This document shows, one piece after another, positions 47,706 to 59,141 of a stretch of 64,000 nt of DNA; position 1 is the first letter of the stretch; each line of letters opens with the position of its first letter. Source of the DNA: Heterotrichella gracilis (taxonomy: Eukaryota > Sar > Xanthophyceae > Tribonematales > Xanthonemataceae); the NCBI GenBank assembly GCA_032358255.1, contig JAULBX010025941.1, positions 4,321-68,320 of the forward strand, read 5' to 3'. The translations under genes were made by a program, and so were the position numbers. Under the pieces are notes generated by a model. The model was given only the letters and a program-made list of their open reading frames with translations, did no database searches and had not been told where the DNA came from.

Positions 47706-48222
47706 TGCCTGCACTAGCTGGCTATAGCTGACGTAAAGACAGCGGGTGTCAGCACAAACGCTGGCACTGTTTTGGCTTTGCAAGACCTTGCTGGCACTGT
47801 GCAGGCTTCAGAGTAGGAGTGCTTGACCTCAAGCCAGCTGGTGCTGTGAAGCCCATTCCGTGCCAGCATTTGTTCCTATGCCCACTGTCTCTTATGTCAG
47901 CTAGCGCAACACTGTGCATGGCTGAAAACAGCCATAGCACAAATCATCAGGGTCGACCCGCAGGCACACACTAGCCAGCGATGGTGTGCAGCCCCAAACC
48001 ATTACCGACAGGCTTATTAGCAAATAGGCGCCTTGCAGGTGTGAGGCATCAAGCTGACTCAGCCTGGGAGCAGGCCCCTCCTCCCTTCCCTACGGCATAG
48101 GGCCATAACACCTAAGCAAGGGATGGCTTATTGCTTGCTGATTGCTTGCGCTTCATCCCCTGGGGGATGGCCTAGGGACAAGCCATGCATGGAGGTGACA
48201 CAGCGCTCACTCCTACCGCCAC

Positions 48223-51200
48223 ATGGCCTTTTTGCATAGCCAGCCACAGCCACAGCCACAGCCACAGCCACAGCCACAGCCACAGCCACAGCCACAGCCA
48301 CAGTCACCCATCCCACGCCCCTTCAAGATCACTCACCCAGCCATGTCCCTCCACCACAGCATCCACCCATCCCCCACCACAGCATCCCCCACCACAGCAT
48401 CCCCCACCACCCTCCTCACCCCCCTCCTCGCCCTCATCCTCCTCACACGCACAACCACCAGCTTCAGCCCCCTTGGAACCCCCCAGAGCACACACCTCAC
48501 CCAGGGGGAAGCAATACACAGGGATGAAAAGGGGGTTGGTCAGGGCAGCGACCCTGGCGCATCTGCCTCCAATGTGGGTCACATGGCGTTGCTGGATGCG
48601 CTGACACCCCCGCATGCCCACACCCTGCCCTCCCCTCTGCCGTCTAATGGTTCAATCCCCGTGGCGGGTCATCGCAACGCCTCTCTTTCCAGCTCCCCAC
48701 ACGCCGTTGAGGGGGTCATTGGTGGTGGGGGCAGGGAGGCCGCGGGTGCAGGGTGGGGAGTGGAGGCGGATGCTCAGGGAGGGTGCAGATTTGATGCCTG
48801 GCTACGCAGCAAGGGTGTGAGTTCCTGGGAGTTCCAGCTGGCGGTGCCCTTGGCTAGGGTTCAGGTGAGGGGGTTTTAGGGTTTAGGGTCTAGGGTGTGA
48901 GTTCCTGGGAGTTCCAGCTGGCGGTGCCCTTGGCTAGGGTGCAGGTGAGTAGGGTTTACTGTTGAGGGTTTAGGGTTTAGGCATTCTCTCTGGCCGTGTC
49001 ATCCGAGACACTGAGTGTGACCTGCACATGGCCTGACAGCTGCCAAGCGGGAAGGGTTTTGGGTTTGGGTCTAGGTTTTGCTACAGCCCAACTTGGAGTT
49101 GGGATGGGGGCGAGGGCAGGGGGTTCAACCGGGGTTTAACTCAGAGTTTACTGTTTGGATTGGGAGGTGGGGATTTGGTGTGGATATTGCAAGGTTTCTT
49201 ATGACAACCGGATCATCACTAAATCATTTCAATGACCATAATCTGTATCTGGGTGCCCCATCATAGGCTCCTGCCACAATCATGACCACAGCCGCAAGCG
49301 CAAACGCAACCTCAAATACAACCACAGCCACATGTGTTGTACAAGCAAAGCTGCAACCACAGCCACAGCCGCAATTGCAACCACGACCACAACAATAACC
49401 ACCATCCCCCCACCCCACCCTGCAGGGCCTGACGCGAGGCCAGACCCTCGCCAACATTGCCCTCCTGCTGGAGGGAATCGCATCCGGAGGCGCAGCCGCA
49501 CCCACCCACCATCCACCCACCACCGGCGCCACCAACACAAGTACATCCACCAGCCACCACCACCACAGCCACCACCCCCTCCGTCTGGAGCTTGCTTTAG
49601 ACAGCCTGCGCACAGGGGTGTATGAGCAGACATCGTGGCTGCTGAGTGAGAGAGGTGGGGTGCCATTCATGGGGGGTGGAGGGGGGAAGAGGCTGCCTTG
49701 GAGGGACCTGGGGTTTGTGAGGTGAGTGGGGGGCAGGGCGTGCATCAGGGATGTGGAGAAGATGTTTATTATAAATTAAGCTGCTTCTTCTCTGTGGCAG
49801 AGTTTCTCTGTCGCTGGGCATCAACAATGCCACAGAGAGGTAGCAATTGACTACAAACAAAGGAACAAATAACTGTGCAGCCTGTCCTTCAACAAACACG
49901 TTGGTCAAGGTAGAGGAGATAGCAGAGAGGATTGGTATACCCTCCTGTCCACTATGTCCTCGACCTTGGTACCATTTGAATTTCAAAGAATCCTCAACCA
50001 ACAGTGCCTCATCATTGATGAGTCATTATTGATGAGTCAGGATAATCAGGACATGTGTTGGGCTCAATGATATTGAACAAATCTCACAGCTTGAGGACCA
50101 ACTCAGTTGGCACTCGTGATGTTTTGTGCCTTGAATCTCATGAGAGCCCAACTGCAGTTGCGCAATGCGCATGCAAAACTTCATTGCTTGCATTGCATAT
50201 CAGCATAAACAACTGCCATCATAGTGCATCATGTTATTTTAGCTCAAGGCTCCACCATGATTCCCAGTGTATGGTTCTGCTTGGTGGGCGCACTACACAA
50301 TAGTTTGCAATATGCTGAATTGGGTTGATTTAAGACGATCACTGATGATTTAATTGTTTTTAAAATGCTATGCGGATCTGCTCCTGGGCGTAAACAAATC
50401 CAAAATATTTGTTTCAGTCATCATGAAGGGCATTCAGCGCAAGTGCAGTCACTGTGTCATCATGAAGGGCATTCAGTGCAAGTGCAGTCTCTGCAAGTTT
50501 GTTTGAAGTGCTTGTTTTCACACCAACCTATACATATGGGCTCAACAATATCAAACCAATTTTTGGACCAAGGAGCACCACAGTTAACTGTGGCACTCAT
50601 GGCAACATAAAATTGATCTTCTGAGAGCCATGCGTATTGCAACCACTGCTCGAGTGCTATGTGCATCACACATTGTAGCAGTACACATTCAACATGGCAC
50701 TGGGCAGTGCCATACGGTTCATGTATGAATCTAAACTATCTCCGGTTTGAAAGTGTCCACGCCCAAGCAGCTGCACTGGCAGGCTCTTTGATGCTTGTCC
50801 TACTCAACAAACTATGAAGGGCGCCTGATATCAGTAAGGCGAGCGTTCAAGGGCCTGCCAGTACAGCTGCTTGGGAGCGGATAGTTTTTGCAACCGGAGG
50901 CATTCTGCAAAATGTAATAAAGTACGGAAATGTAGAATAAGCTTGCCATGCTTTGCATCATGTTTTAAAATTGTTCCTGTTCATTGCCCAGCGAGTTTTG
51001 GCAATTTCTGTGGCAGGCCTTGCTTGTGTGGCCATGCTACCCACAACGGAACAGAGCAATTGAATTCAAATCACTTAAGCTGTTCTTTGTCGAGGCAGAC
51101 AGAGAAGCGCTTTTTGCCCTCCTAGGCCGCATGGTCAAACTGCTCACAGCCTGGGAGGGAAAGGAGCACTCCCCTGCCTGGCTCAACAAGGAACAGCTCA

Positions 51201-54200
51201 AGTAGTTTGGCAGCAAAATGCCTGGGCCTGGACCCACTGTGGACAACATGGCCACCAAGGCAAAGATTAGGCAGACGCCTTCTAAATTAGCATGTCGCTT
51301 GATACATGTGCCATTTCACCACAATGCATTTTACTGCATTGCTGTGATTGTACAGTATTGTTTTTAACCAACTTCAAACGGAAAAAGCAGAGCTGGGCTC
51401 AATGATGCCAACGTTATAATTGCAGCTGAATGCCAGCAAGGTTTAGCTGTCATGTGCAGAAAAGCCTTCCACCTTATGAGAGCCCAGCTTGGCGTATTCT
51501 AGTTGCATGCAAGCATATATTATAAATTAAGCTGTGTTATGCTGCACATTTGTGGCCACCGTGGTGATTTCCGATGTTCCATCTGACTATCTGAAATGGA
51601 TCATGATCAGGGCGCATCAGTGCCAATCAAATGATATGAGAAACTGGTGTAAAGTATCCCCGTGATGGCTGTACAATTGCGGGAAATTGTCTGCGGCGAC
51701 CGGGGGGGAAAAGTCGGACATGGGAACTAAACCCTCGAGGTTAAACCAACTTGTTATTAATAAAAAAATGCCCTGCAGCATATGTATTGTAACAGGGATA
51801 GAAGCGGTTCAGCTGGTATACACATATGTCAATGTCATGCTGGTGGATATGGTTTATTATGGTTCAAGAACGAGACTTGTCTGTTTCTTGTGCAGTTATA
51901 TACACTAGGGGTTCCCAAGTATGTAGTATTAGGCCTTCTGGAACCATCCGTCCTGTACTCTGCCGCAGTGGTGGGGGTTGTGTGTGCTGAACCTCCGACC
52001 ACCGCAACTCCGCCCCATTGGCAGGGTGCATGACTGATGGTGCTGGAGTGTGTATTACTAATAGCTTGCGCCTTCACAGTGTAAATAAGTGCACAAAAGC
52101 GGCTTGAGAAGCAAACATGGGGTGCATGCAAGGGTAATCATTAGGGTAACACGTGTACCACGTGATACTAGTCCCTGTTGTTGTGATGGAGTAGCCTTGG
52201 CACAAGCGTGTCGTGCCATGTCATTCCCACGCCAAAGCTTCTCAGTGTCTTTATATTCATCCACACATCCACACATTTCCCCCTCCCCCCCCCTTGCTGC
52301 AGGCACCGCACCAAGTTATTTGCCTACCCCGGATACGATTCTCCCTCCCCTGCCCCCACCCCCGCCAACATCCCCCCCGGCACAGCTGATGCCACCCTCA
52401 AGCTGCGAGACATAACCCCCGAGTCTTTTCCCCACCTTGAGGACCACCTCCCCTCGCGCATCCGACTCCTTTCCCCCCATGGGATGGATTCAGCAGGAGG
52501 CCAATTGCGCGCAGGGGGCCAGATTCAGCCACCTGATTTGAAGCCCCATGTGGGCGCCCACTTTCCCTTGGGGCCTGATACCCTGCCGCAGTGGCATTTG
52601 CGGAAATTGCTTCATGATGGGGGGGGGTCGGCCTTCCTTGAAGTGGCCCCTGCCGCGCCAAATGAGGACCCACATGTGGATTTGGACCCCGAAGAGGATG
52701 TGGATGTGGATGCGGATGTGGCTGGTGAGGGGGTGGGAGCCTCAGGGCGTGTGAGCAGGCGCCACCTGGATCCAGCTGGTGGTGTGGCTGGTGCAGTTGC
52801 TGGCGGTGATGGTAGGGCATGCGGCTACCAAACCCTGTGGGGCTCGGGGTCTGGTGGGGATCCGGTGTTGTTCTGGTTCAATTGCTTTGCCTTGTGATTC
52901 CACGCTCTGTTGGTGGCAGGCTAAGTGGAGCCCAGTGTGTTCCACCTGGATTGTCACCCGTGGGTATTTCCTATCTTGCTTCTTGCTTGGAAGCTGTGTG
53001 CATGTTTAACTGCTATCCCACCTTTTCTACGCCCTTGGCGTTGCAATTTTTCTTCACCTTTCATTTTACTTGGCGGGAGCCACGGTGGGTCGGCTAGAGC
53101 TGTATCTGGGTGTTATGCTATGGCATTAACACCCACCCATCCCCATTATTACGGGCCAGGCATGGTGCCATTACTCTGTCGATCTCGAATGGCTGCCCTG
53201 GCACGGTTCACAAGCTGCTGTTTGCCTGGGCAGGCATTCGAGTTGCCAAGGGTCATGGTACCATGCTAGGCCTGTAACAATGAGGGGGTTGGTGGGTGTT
53301 GTTGTCGTACTATGTTGTTAGCATACATAGCAGAAATCTCAAAAGCAGAGCCCGCCTTTGTAGACCCATCTCAACGCCACGTCTCTGTACTTTGGCAAGG
53401 AAACCCAGCCCATGGGGTTCAAACAATTTACTTAGGGTACAGACTCCCCTTAAGGTGCAAACATCCCTTGGGGTACAAAACAGCTGCAGTGTTTGCGATC
53501 TCAACATGTCTACTTGATCCAGCAGGACCTTTGCATGGCAAAAGATGCATGAAGTGATGTAGCACTGCTTTGCAAGGTCAGCATGGAAATGCTTGGTGCC
53601 GCAATTGCCATGCTGTCTGATGCATGTAAGATGACTGGCTATGCTCTGGATCGCTTGGTAGTAACCAACTACTGGTAAAGAAGTAAATATTTCCAGTGCA
53701 TATCTGCATGCATATAACCAACCAGGTTTGTTGTAATGGTGCAGGCAACTTGGAGGAAGCAGGAGGGCATGTGAGTGGCCGCCACCTGGCGCCTGGTGAG
53801 GCGCGCCTGAAGGTCAAGGTGGAGAACGACGTGTACTGCAACCTGTTGAGGGCAACGTGGGAGGGCAACTATGGGCCAGTCCCCAGCGGCATGCGCTACG
53901 ACACATTCCAAGGTAGCAAAATGGAGCCATTTGCATTTCCCCACCTTTGTTAGGTCGGTGCAGGGTGCAGGGCAGGGCTACATAGTGTATAGTATGCACT
54001 GCGCATGCACACGTAACCAGTGTATATGGAACTATGGGCCGGTGCCCAGCCACATGCGCTTTGACACATTCCAAGGTAGCAAGCTGTATCCATTTTCGTT
54101 TGTTCAATTTCCGTTTTTATCCGTTCAGCTTCTGCAAGGCAACCCCACAGATGCGCAAGCTGGGAAACTGCTACTTTTGCATTGAGCTGTGTGGTTGCAA

Positions 54201-55628
54201 GTTATATGATTTGTAGAGTATACTTTATAAAGCATATATCTTGCAACTAATGCATAGCTCAATGCAAAAGTAGGTGTTTCCCAGGTTCCCCATCTGTGGG
54301 CTACAGCTTGGACCCTCACATACAAATTGTGATGCAGCACACAAGGTGTGCTGAACTGAGGAACAGGGGGGAAATCTTCATCAACCCTAAACCCTACCAC
54401 TCAGCCTACACCCCTCCTTCCCCACCTTGCGCAGATGCCACCCGTTCTGTTCCCATACCTACCCCCCGCCCCCCTGCCACTCCCACTGTTACAACGCCGA
54501 GCATTTTCAAAATGAGGATGAGTGCGAATTAAGCCCATTAATTGGGATTAATGCGCACTCATCCTCATGCTTGAAAGAAGGGTTTAATTTAATCCCTAGC
54601 ACTATCTGTAGGGTAGTATGGCCACCAACCCTACTCGCTAAACCCTAAACGATAAGCCTCCCCCTCCCCCCTTGCGCAGATGCCTCGCGCCTGTTCCCCG
54701 TCCTCCCCTCGCTCCTCCCCTACCCTCCCTCCCTGCCACTCCCCATGTACAATGCCAAGCACTTTTCCAAATCGGTGTGGGACCTGCGCCTGGGGGGGGC
54801 AAGGGGGGTGGCAAATGTGGTGCTCATGTATGCCTCCAAGGGGGATGCGCTGGCAGGTGGGTGGTGGATGTGGTGCCGGTGTGTGCATTGAGGGGGATGC
54901 GCTGGCAGGTGTGGGGTGTGGGGTGTGGAGGATGTGGGCGGTGGTGGATGCATCCACGAGGAGATTGGACTGGCAGGTAGAGAGGGGCGTGGGCAAGAAA
55001 AGTTAGGTAGTAGTCATGAGATTGGGGATGGGTTGCGTGAAGAATGGGTGTTAAAATGTCTTGCGGGGTGTGTTTTGAGCAACATCAGTCAGGATTTGCT
55101 TAATTTGATGTGAATAATTTGCGATGCGCAGGTGTCAACCCCATCCAGGCAGAGTTCTCTGTGCGCATCAAGCGCCGCCACCTGGGCGCACCCCACCCCA
55201 CTACCCATTGCACCCCCCGCCGCATTGACCCCGGCACCACCACCACCACCACCACCGGCGCCATTGCCACCACCAGCAACACCGCCACCAGCCACACCTT
55301 CACAGATGATGCCCCTCAAATGCATGGGCCCCACAGCCCAGGGGAGGAATCATCACCCGCAGCGCCCAGGGAGAGGGATGGCGCCATCCCACAAAACCAT
55401 GGCAACATGATTTTCCAGGGGGGTGGGGATGGGTATGATGGTGGGGACGGGACCTCCCAGGGATGTGCGGATGGTGATGATGTTGGGGACAGGGATCCAC
55501 AGGGGGGTGGGAATGGGGATCGCCAGGCGGGTTGTGATGGTTGTGATGGTGGCGAGGGTGTGCTGCGCCAGGCTGGCACCCTCATGCAGCTGCTGCACGA
55601 CCTGGGGTGGGATGGGCCAAAACCCTAA
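48223..55628 (+). CDS. Large secreted or membrane-anchored protein of unknown function (about 789 aa)
   Basis: Seven exons close exactly in phase: 48223-48864, 49426-49721, 49801-49839, 52303-52853, 53745-53912, 54680-54856 and 55132-55628 (stop TAA). The true start may be ATG 48343 rather than 48223, because the first 40 codons are a (CAGCCA)n repeat. A hydrophobic stretch (TLLTPLLALILL) soon after ATG 48343 suggests a signal peptide or anchor. Conserved-looking segments are FDAWLRSKGVSSWEFQLAV, GLTRGQTLANIALLLEGIA, RVSLSLGINNATERHRTKLF, FAYPGYDSP, PLGPDTLPQWHLRKLLHDGG, NYGPVPSGMRYDTFQDASRL, PMYNAKHFSKSVWDLRLGGA and VNPIQAEFSVRIKRRHLG. Asn-X-Ser/Thr sites are frequent. Linkers are Ser/Thr/Pro- or acidic-rich, and the tail is Gly/Asp-rich. 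I do not recognise the family. The third exon is only 39 nt. Four exon edges have echoes. The third intron (2.46 kb) is full of repeats. Confidence 0.7.
48239..48303 (+). repeat. (CAGCCA)n microsatellite
   Basis: Ten or so perfect CAGCCA hexamers. If the upstream ATG at 48223 is used they encode a Gln-Pro repeat; otherwise they lie in the 5' UTR of the 789-aa protein gene. Confidence 0.95.
48811..48950 (+). repeat. Echo of the first exon's donor edge
   Basis: The exon end (48811-48870: GTGAGTTCCTGGGAGTTCCA, GCTGGCGGTGCCCTTGGCTA) is repeated at 48896-48950 with almost no change. Both copies are followed by a CAG|GTGAG donor and both are linked by GGGTTTAGGGTTTAGGG-type spacer. Confidence 0.94.
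50057..51540 (+). repeat. Three diverged copies of an unknown repeat in an intron, plus ORF remnant
   Basis: Segments starting TGGGCTCAATGATATTGAAC (about 50067), TGGGCTCAACAATATCAAAC (about 50537) and GGGCTCAATGATGCCAACG (about 51393) share an order of short blocks (GGCACTCRTG, GAGAGCC, GCATGCAA/GCATC). The 39-bp block CATCATGAAGGGCATTCAGC is tandemly doubled at 50420-50490. Between them, 50984-51205 reads as a protein-like piece (SLKLFFVEADREALFALLGR, KLLTAWEGKEHSPAWLNKEQ). It may be the relic of a DNA transposon; family not recognised. Confidence 0.5.
50757..50880. repeat. Fold-back element in an intron
   Basis: TCCACGCCCAAGCAGCTGCA followed by CTGGCAGGC is matched in inverted orientation by GCCTGCCAGTACAGCTGCTTGGG at 50853-50875. 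The roughly 68-bp loop carries no recognised feature. Confidence 0.75.
53863..54085 (+). repeat. Echo of a donor-side exon edge
   Basis: The end of exon 5 of the 789-aa protein gene (AACTATGGGCCAGTCCCCAG, CATGCGCTACGACACATTCC, AAGGTAGCAA) is repeated at about 54022-54085 (AACTATGGGCCGGTGCCCAG, CATGCGCTTTGACACATTCC, AAGGTAGCAA). The donor is kept in both. Confidence 0.92.
54412..54980 (+). repeat. Echoes on both sides of exon 6 and a hairpin
   Basis: The exon 6 start with its acceptor (54664-54770: CTTGCGCAGATGCCTCGCGC, CTGCCACTCCCCATGTACAA) is echoed upstream at 54412-54515 (CTTGCGCAGATGCCACCCGT, CTGCCACTCCCACTGTTACA). That echo runs into a perfect-looking hairpin (54505-54576, ATGAGGATGAGTGCG / CGCACTCATCCTCAT). 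The exon 6 end (GGGGATGCGCTGGCAGGTGG) is echoed at 54893-54915 and, degenerately, at 54958-54980. Confidence 0.85.
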
Positions 55629-57560
55629 AGTAGGGTTCTGGTGCCAAATATTTGTGCGGCTCGAGTTGGCGCAGGCTGTGTACTTTGAAGCGTGCAAGCT
55701 GAGTTGACCCGGATGGTGTGCCTAGTTGAGTGTGCATGTATGCATTTCAAAACAGTTGTGGGCATGGTGTTGGTGCAGGTGGGGTCACTTAAATCCTATT
55801 TTTTGGGGTCATCACTACTATAGGTTGTTCGAGTTGTTAGTTGTTTTGGGTTTTAGTTGTTTACCACGTTTGCCATATTGCTGAGTAATGGTGATTGCGC
55901 CCTGAATGTAAGATATGCAAGACACTGTACATTAGCGATTGCAGAAGAATTTTGACACAAAACCCTTCTAGGATACCCGAGGATACATCCAACTGTAGCG
56001 GTAGCCTATAGCCATATATGTGCACGCCGTGCGGTGTACCCTATCATTTCTCAGGTCCTGGGCCGGCAAACATTTTCAGAGTGTGTGTGTGCGTGAATCT
56101 TGCGTGTGAGTGCTAGCTAGTTACATGTGTCATGCCATGCGTGGACACGATTAATTATACTTGCACAGTGAGTTGGGTTAGTATACTATATTATATTACA
56201 CAGTGCGTCACAAGAGCTGAAACCTTACCCTTATGCCTTATGCGATCTCAGGAGCAAATTTGTCCTGTGGTAGCCAGTGATACGCACACTGTCATATCGT
56301 TACATTATGTCCGGAACATTGTTCCAAGAGATTTGCCTTATCATGTGGGGTTAAAGTACCCTATATTATACTGTGGTGTGTTAATTTTGTGATGAAGCCG
56401 TTCACTCTGGTTAGCCGTTCACTCTGGTTAAAATCATCCTGCTGCTAACGTGTTTGCAAAAATGTGTTTCATTGCAAGACTTAGTGGTGCTGCACCAGGT
56501 TTTGCTTTCTATTGCGTTGTGCCCTTTAAAGGGCAATTGGTGGGACATTTGGCCAAATGACAAATATTTGCCATTGGAACCCCCCAACCATCATGGCAGA
56601 TATTTGCTACAACATAGCTGCCAGTGTTACGCTGTCCATCTGGGTGACAATGCTGTGCAGTGTTGGCAATGGGTGCATTCACCCTGTGCACATGCTCTTG
56701 GCTCACCCACGCGCATGCTGTTCCAGTGCAAGTACGTATGCGTTCTGTGACACCTTGTCACCGTGACAAGGTGAATCAGATGTCCTCAAACTAGTAGGAA
56801 ATTACAGAAAGGCTGCCAGCTGAAACAGCTTGCCCAAATGGCTGTAAAGTCCTACTTTTTAAAAGATTTGAATTGCCTCTGAGGCAGTGAGTCACAATGA
56901 ACAATTATTGACCGAGTCTGGGCTGCACTTTCAACTGGAAAAAACTAGCGTGTGGCACACGATCATGATCATGCACATAATTCATGCATGCTTTAGTGCG
57001 CACCATCAAATAAACCTCGCCATGGCACAATCTCACTCACTGGATCCATGGTCGACCCAAAACATGACAATCGCTGGTATTGCACTGCCGGCGTTGCACA
57101 TTTACTGGTCCTATGAACTTCTACCTACCATGTTCTGCCACCAGGATGATAAATTAGCTAGCCTACAGGCACCATTGACACTGCGCCAGCTGCCAGTTTA
57201 TACAAATGCTGTGCGCACATGTGCACTGGCAATCAATCCTCTGATCTGGGCAATAAAAATAGAACCTCCACACCTTAGTGTCCTTAATTAATCCCAGTTC
57301 CTACCATGTCCCATGCCCATGCAATACAACTGGATTTGATTACCCCTCCACCTCCCTACCTAGAGCCCCCTCCCCCCGCCTCCTCGCCCCCTCCTCGCCC
57401 CCACAACACACCCACATATCCACGCACCGGCGTGATTCTGTCCGATGCTACCCCTAGCAGTGCAGCAACAGAGGCAACTCAGGAGAGAGGTACAGCAGCG
57501 CCATGTCAGCGCATGCGCGTGCGCAAAACCCTGAAGTAGAGTAAAGCCCTCCAACCTACA

Positions 57561-57696
57561 ACCCCGACCAGTGTGTCGCCTATCCCTGTTAATGCATCCA
57601 GATCGTCATCGCCACCACTGCCCTCAGTGAGAAGGGCAGTGGTGGCGATGACGACCAGACAACATCATAAGAGATAGGCGACACACTGGTCGGGGG
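57561..57696. repeat. Fold-back (MITE-like) element
   Basis: ACCCCGACCAGTGTGTCGCC then TATCC pairs with GATAGGCGACACACTGGTCG then GGGGT. An inner stem CGTCATCGCCACCACTGCCC pairs with GGGCAGTGGTGGCGATGACG around a TCAGTGAGAA loop. Nearly the whole 136 bp is palindromic. Confidence 0.88.
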
Positions 57697-58084
57697 TGCA
57701 GGGTGCAGAGTTTTTAGGTGGGACCTGCAACAAAGGGGCAGCAACAGGTTAGCACATGCCATGATACATGCACACTATGGGATTCAAGGTTTATGGTTCA
57801 GTGGCCGCTCTTCTTGGACCTGCAACAAAGGGCCACAGCATGTTTGCACTGCATGGTAACACGCACGCTATGGGAACTATGGTTAAAGGTTAAGAGGTGA
57901 CATGCATAATATGGGAATACAGGTTTAGGGTTTTGTGGCCGCCCTTCAATGGACAAGCAATTAGAGGCGGCCAACTAAACTCTAAACCTTGAATATCCAT
58001 TCACCCCCAGCATGACCTCCAGCCGATAGACCACAAACAGCCATGGGCCAGTAGCAGGCGTCCCTTCAGTAGAATGTAAACCCT

Positions 58085-58235
58085 AATGGGCACACAGATG
58101 CAGCGAGGCGGCGACGCGTCAACAGGCATGTGAACTGTAACAAAACCCTATCGGGCCCAGGCATACAACCCTAATGGGCCCACAGATGCAGTGAGGCGGC
58201 GGAGCGTCAACAGGCATGTGAACTGTAACAAAGTG
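58085..58235. repeat. Short direct duplication with CCCTAA motifs
   Basis: CACAGATGCAGCGAGGCGGC, GTCAACAGGCATGTGAACTG and TAACAAA at about 58093-58144 recur at 58180-58231 with few changes. AACCCTATCGGG and AACCCTAATGGG adjoin them. The pattern resembles the exon-edge echoes, but no gene is recognised here. Confidence 0.75.
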
Positions 58236-58270
58236 CACCCTGAAACCAATCAACTGCACCACGCCTGCAC

Positions 58271-58448
58271 AATGGCTAGCTCCAGCTATCATATCTACGC
58301 AAACTGTGAGGATTACCAGTACCAGGCGAAGAAGCGGAGTCGCGCGATGGACACCAAAACATTTTATGTCCATAGCGGAGTCCCTGCTTCATCTGGTTCC
58401 TGTACGCCTCACAATCTGTGTGGATATGGTAATTAAGAGCTAGCCATT
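58271..58448. repeat. Long imperfect inverted repeat with coding-like arms
   Basis: AATGGCTAGCTCCAGCTATC (58271 onward) pairs with the reverse complement of the segment ending GAGCTAGCCATT at 58448. The arms are about 80 bp, roughly three-quarters identical, with a loop of about 18 bp. Read outward-in, both arms translate into similar peptides (SYHIYANCEDYQYQAKKRSR and NYHIHTDCEAYRNQMKQGLR). This suggests an inverted duplication of a once-coding piece. Confidence 0.82.
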
Positions 58449-59141
58449 CCGGGAAGGTGGTCAGCGGCCCCACTGCTGCCACAATGTCCAGGTTGCCCGC
58501 AGATCCCTGCTTGCGCAGGGGCGAGCAAGTGCGCAGAGCAAGTAGAAGGTCAAGAGCGTGCCCTCGCGCCTAACTGGCCTGGGATAAGCCCCACACATTT
58601 ATCAAGGGTAATAAGATAATAATAGAATACCCCTACTTTTATCTTAGTATCCTTGCATTTATCCACCTCCCCGCCTCAGCTGCGTCACCGTGCTTCTCCC
58701 AAATACTTCCTCCCAAACCCCTGCACTGATCCCCCATCTAGCACCTCACCACCCCCAGCAACCTCTCCACCCCTCCCTCCGCCTGTGCACGCACCACAAG
58801 CAGCCCTGCGCACATGACCCACCAGGGCTTTACTACGAGTTGTCATGAACAGGCTAACAGTGTAGTGCGATGGTGTCAAGCTAGCCAGCTATAGATGTAC
58901 TAGGGTCACCCGTAATAATTGTCACTCCATTTTTGCATACAACAGAAACTCATCGAGCACGAAACTGACGCAAACTTCAGCATCTTTCCGCCTGAAGCTT
59001 AAAATCGCCATTTTTGAGGCAGATCTGGAATTAGAACGCTTAGTTTTCTACCCCTATTCAGCAGGCAGCTCTATGCTTGGCACAAAAAATTTAATTAATT
59101 ATGCAGGCAGTGACACACGTTCCTACCAAACACCTCACCTG

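Larger units (their letters stand above)
45284..48222. other. Gene-poor 2.9-kb stretch rich in repeats
   Basis: No gene is seen. It holds a direct-repeat cluster with a fold-back (46555-46967) and a GGTTTATATAT cluster (47605-47705). The remainder, including 45300-46500, shows no convincing frame. Confidence 0.55.
55629..59141. other. Gene-poor 3.5-kb stretch with fold-back elements
   Basis: No supported gene. A 134-codon frame at 56887-57291 has no detectable family and is probably chance. Two fold-backs (57561-57696, 58271-58448) and a short direct duplication (58085-58235) are described separately. Confidence 0.55.

Noticed and set aside
45300-48200. LTR retrotransposon or other virus-like element
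   Set aside because: No reverse transcriptase, integrase or capsid-like frame and no long terminal direct repeats were seen here or elsewhere in the window.
56887-57291. 134-codon plus-strand frame
   Set aside because: Start and stop are present, but there is no splice context, recognisable motif or composition bias beyond chance in a gene-poor stretch.
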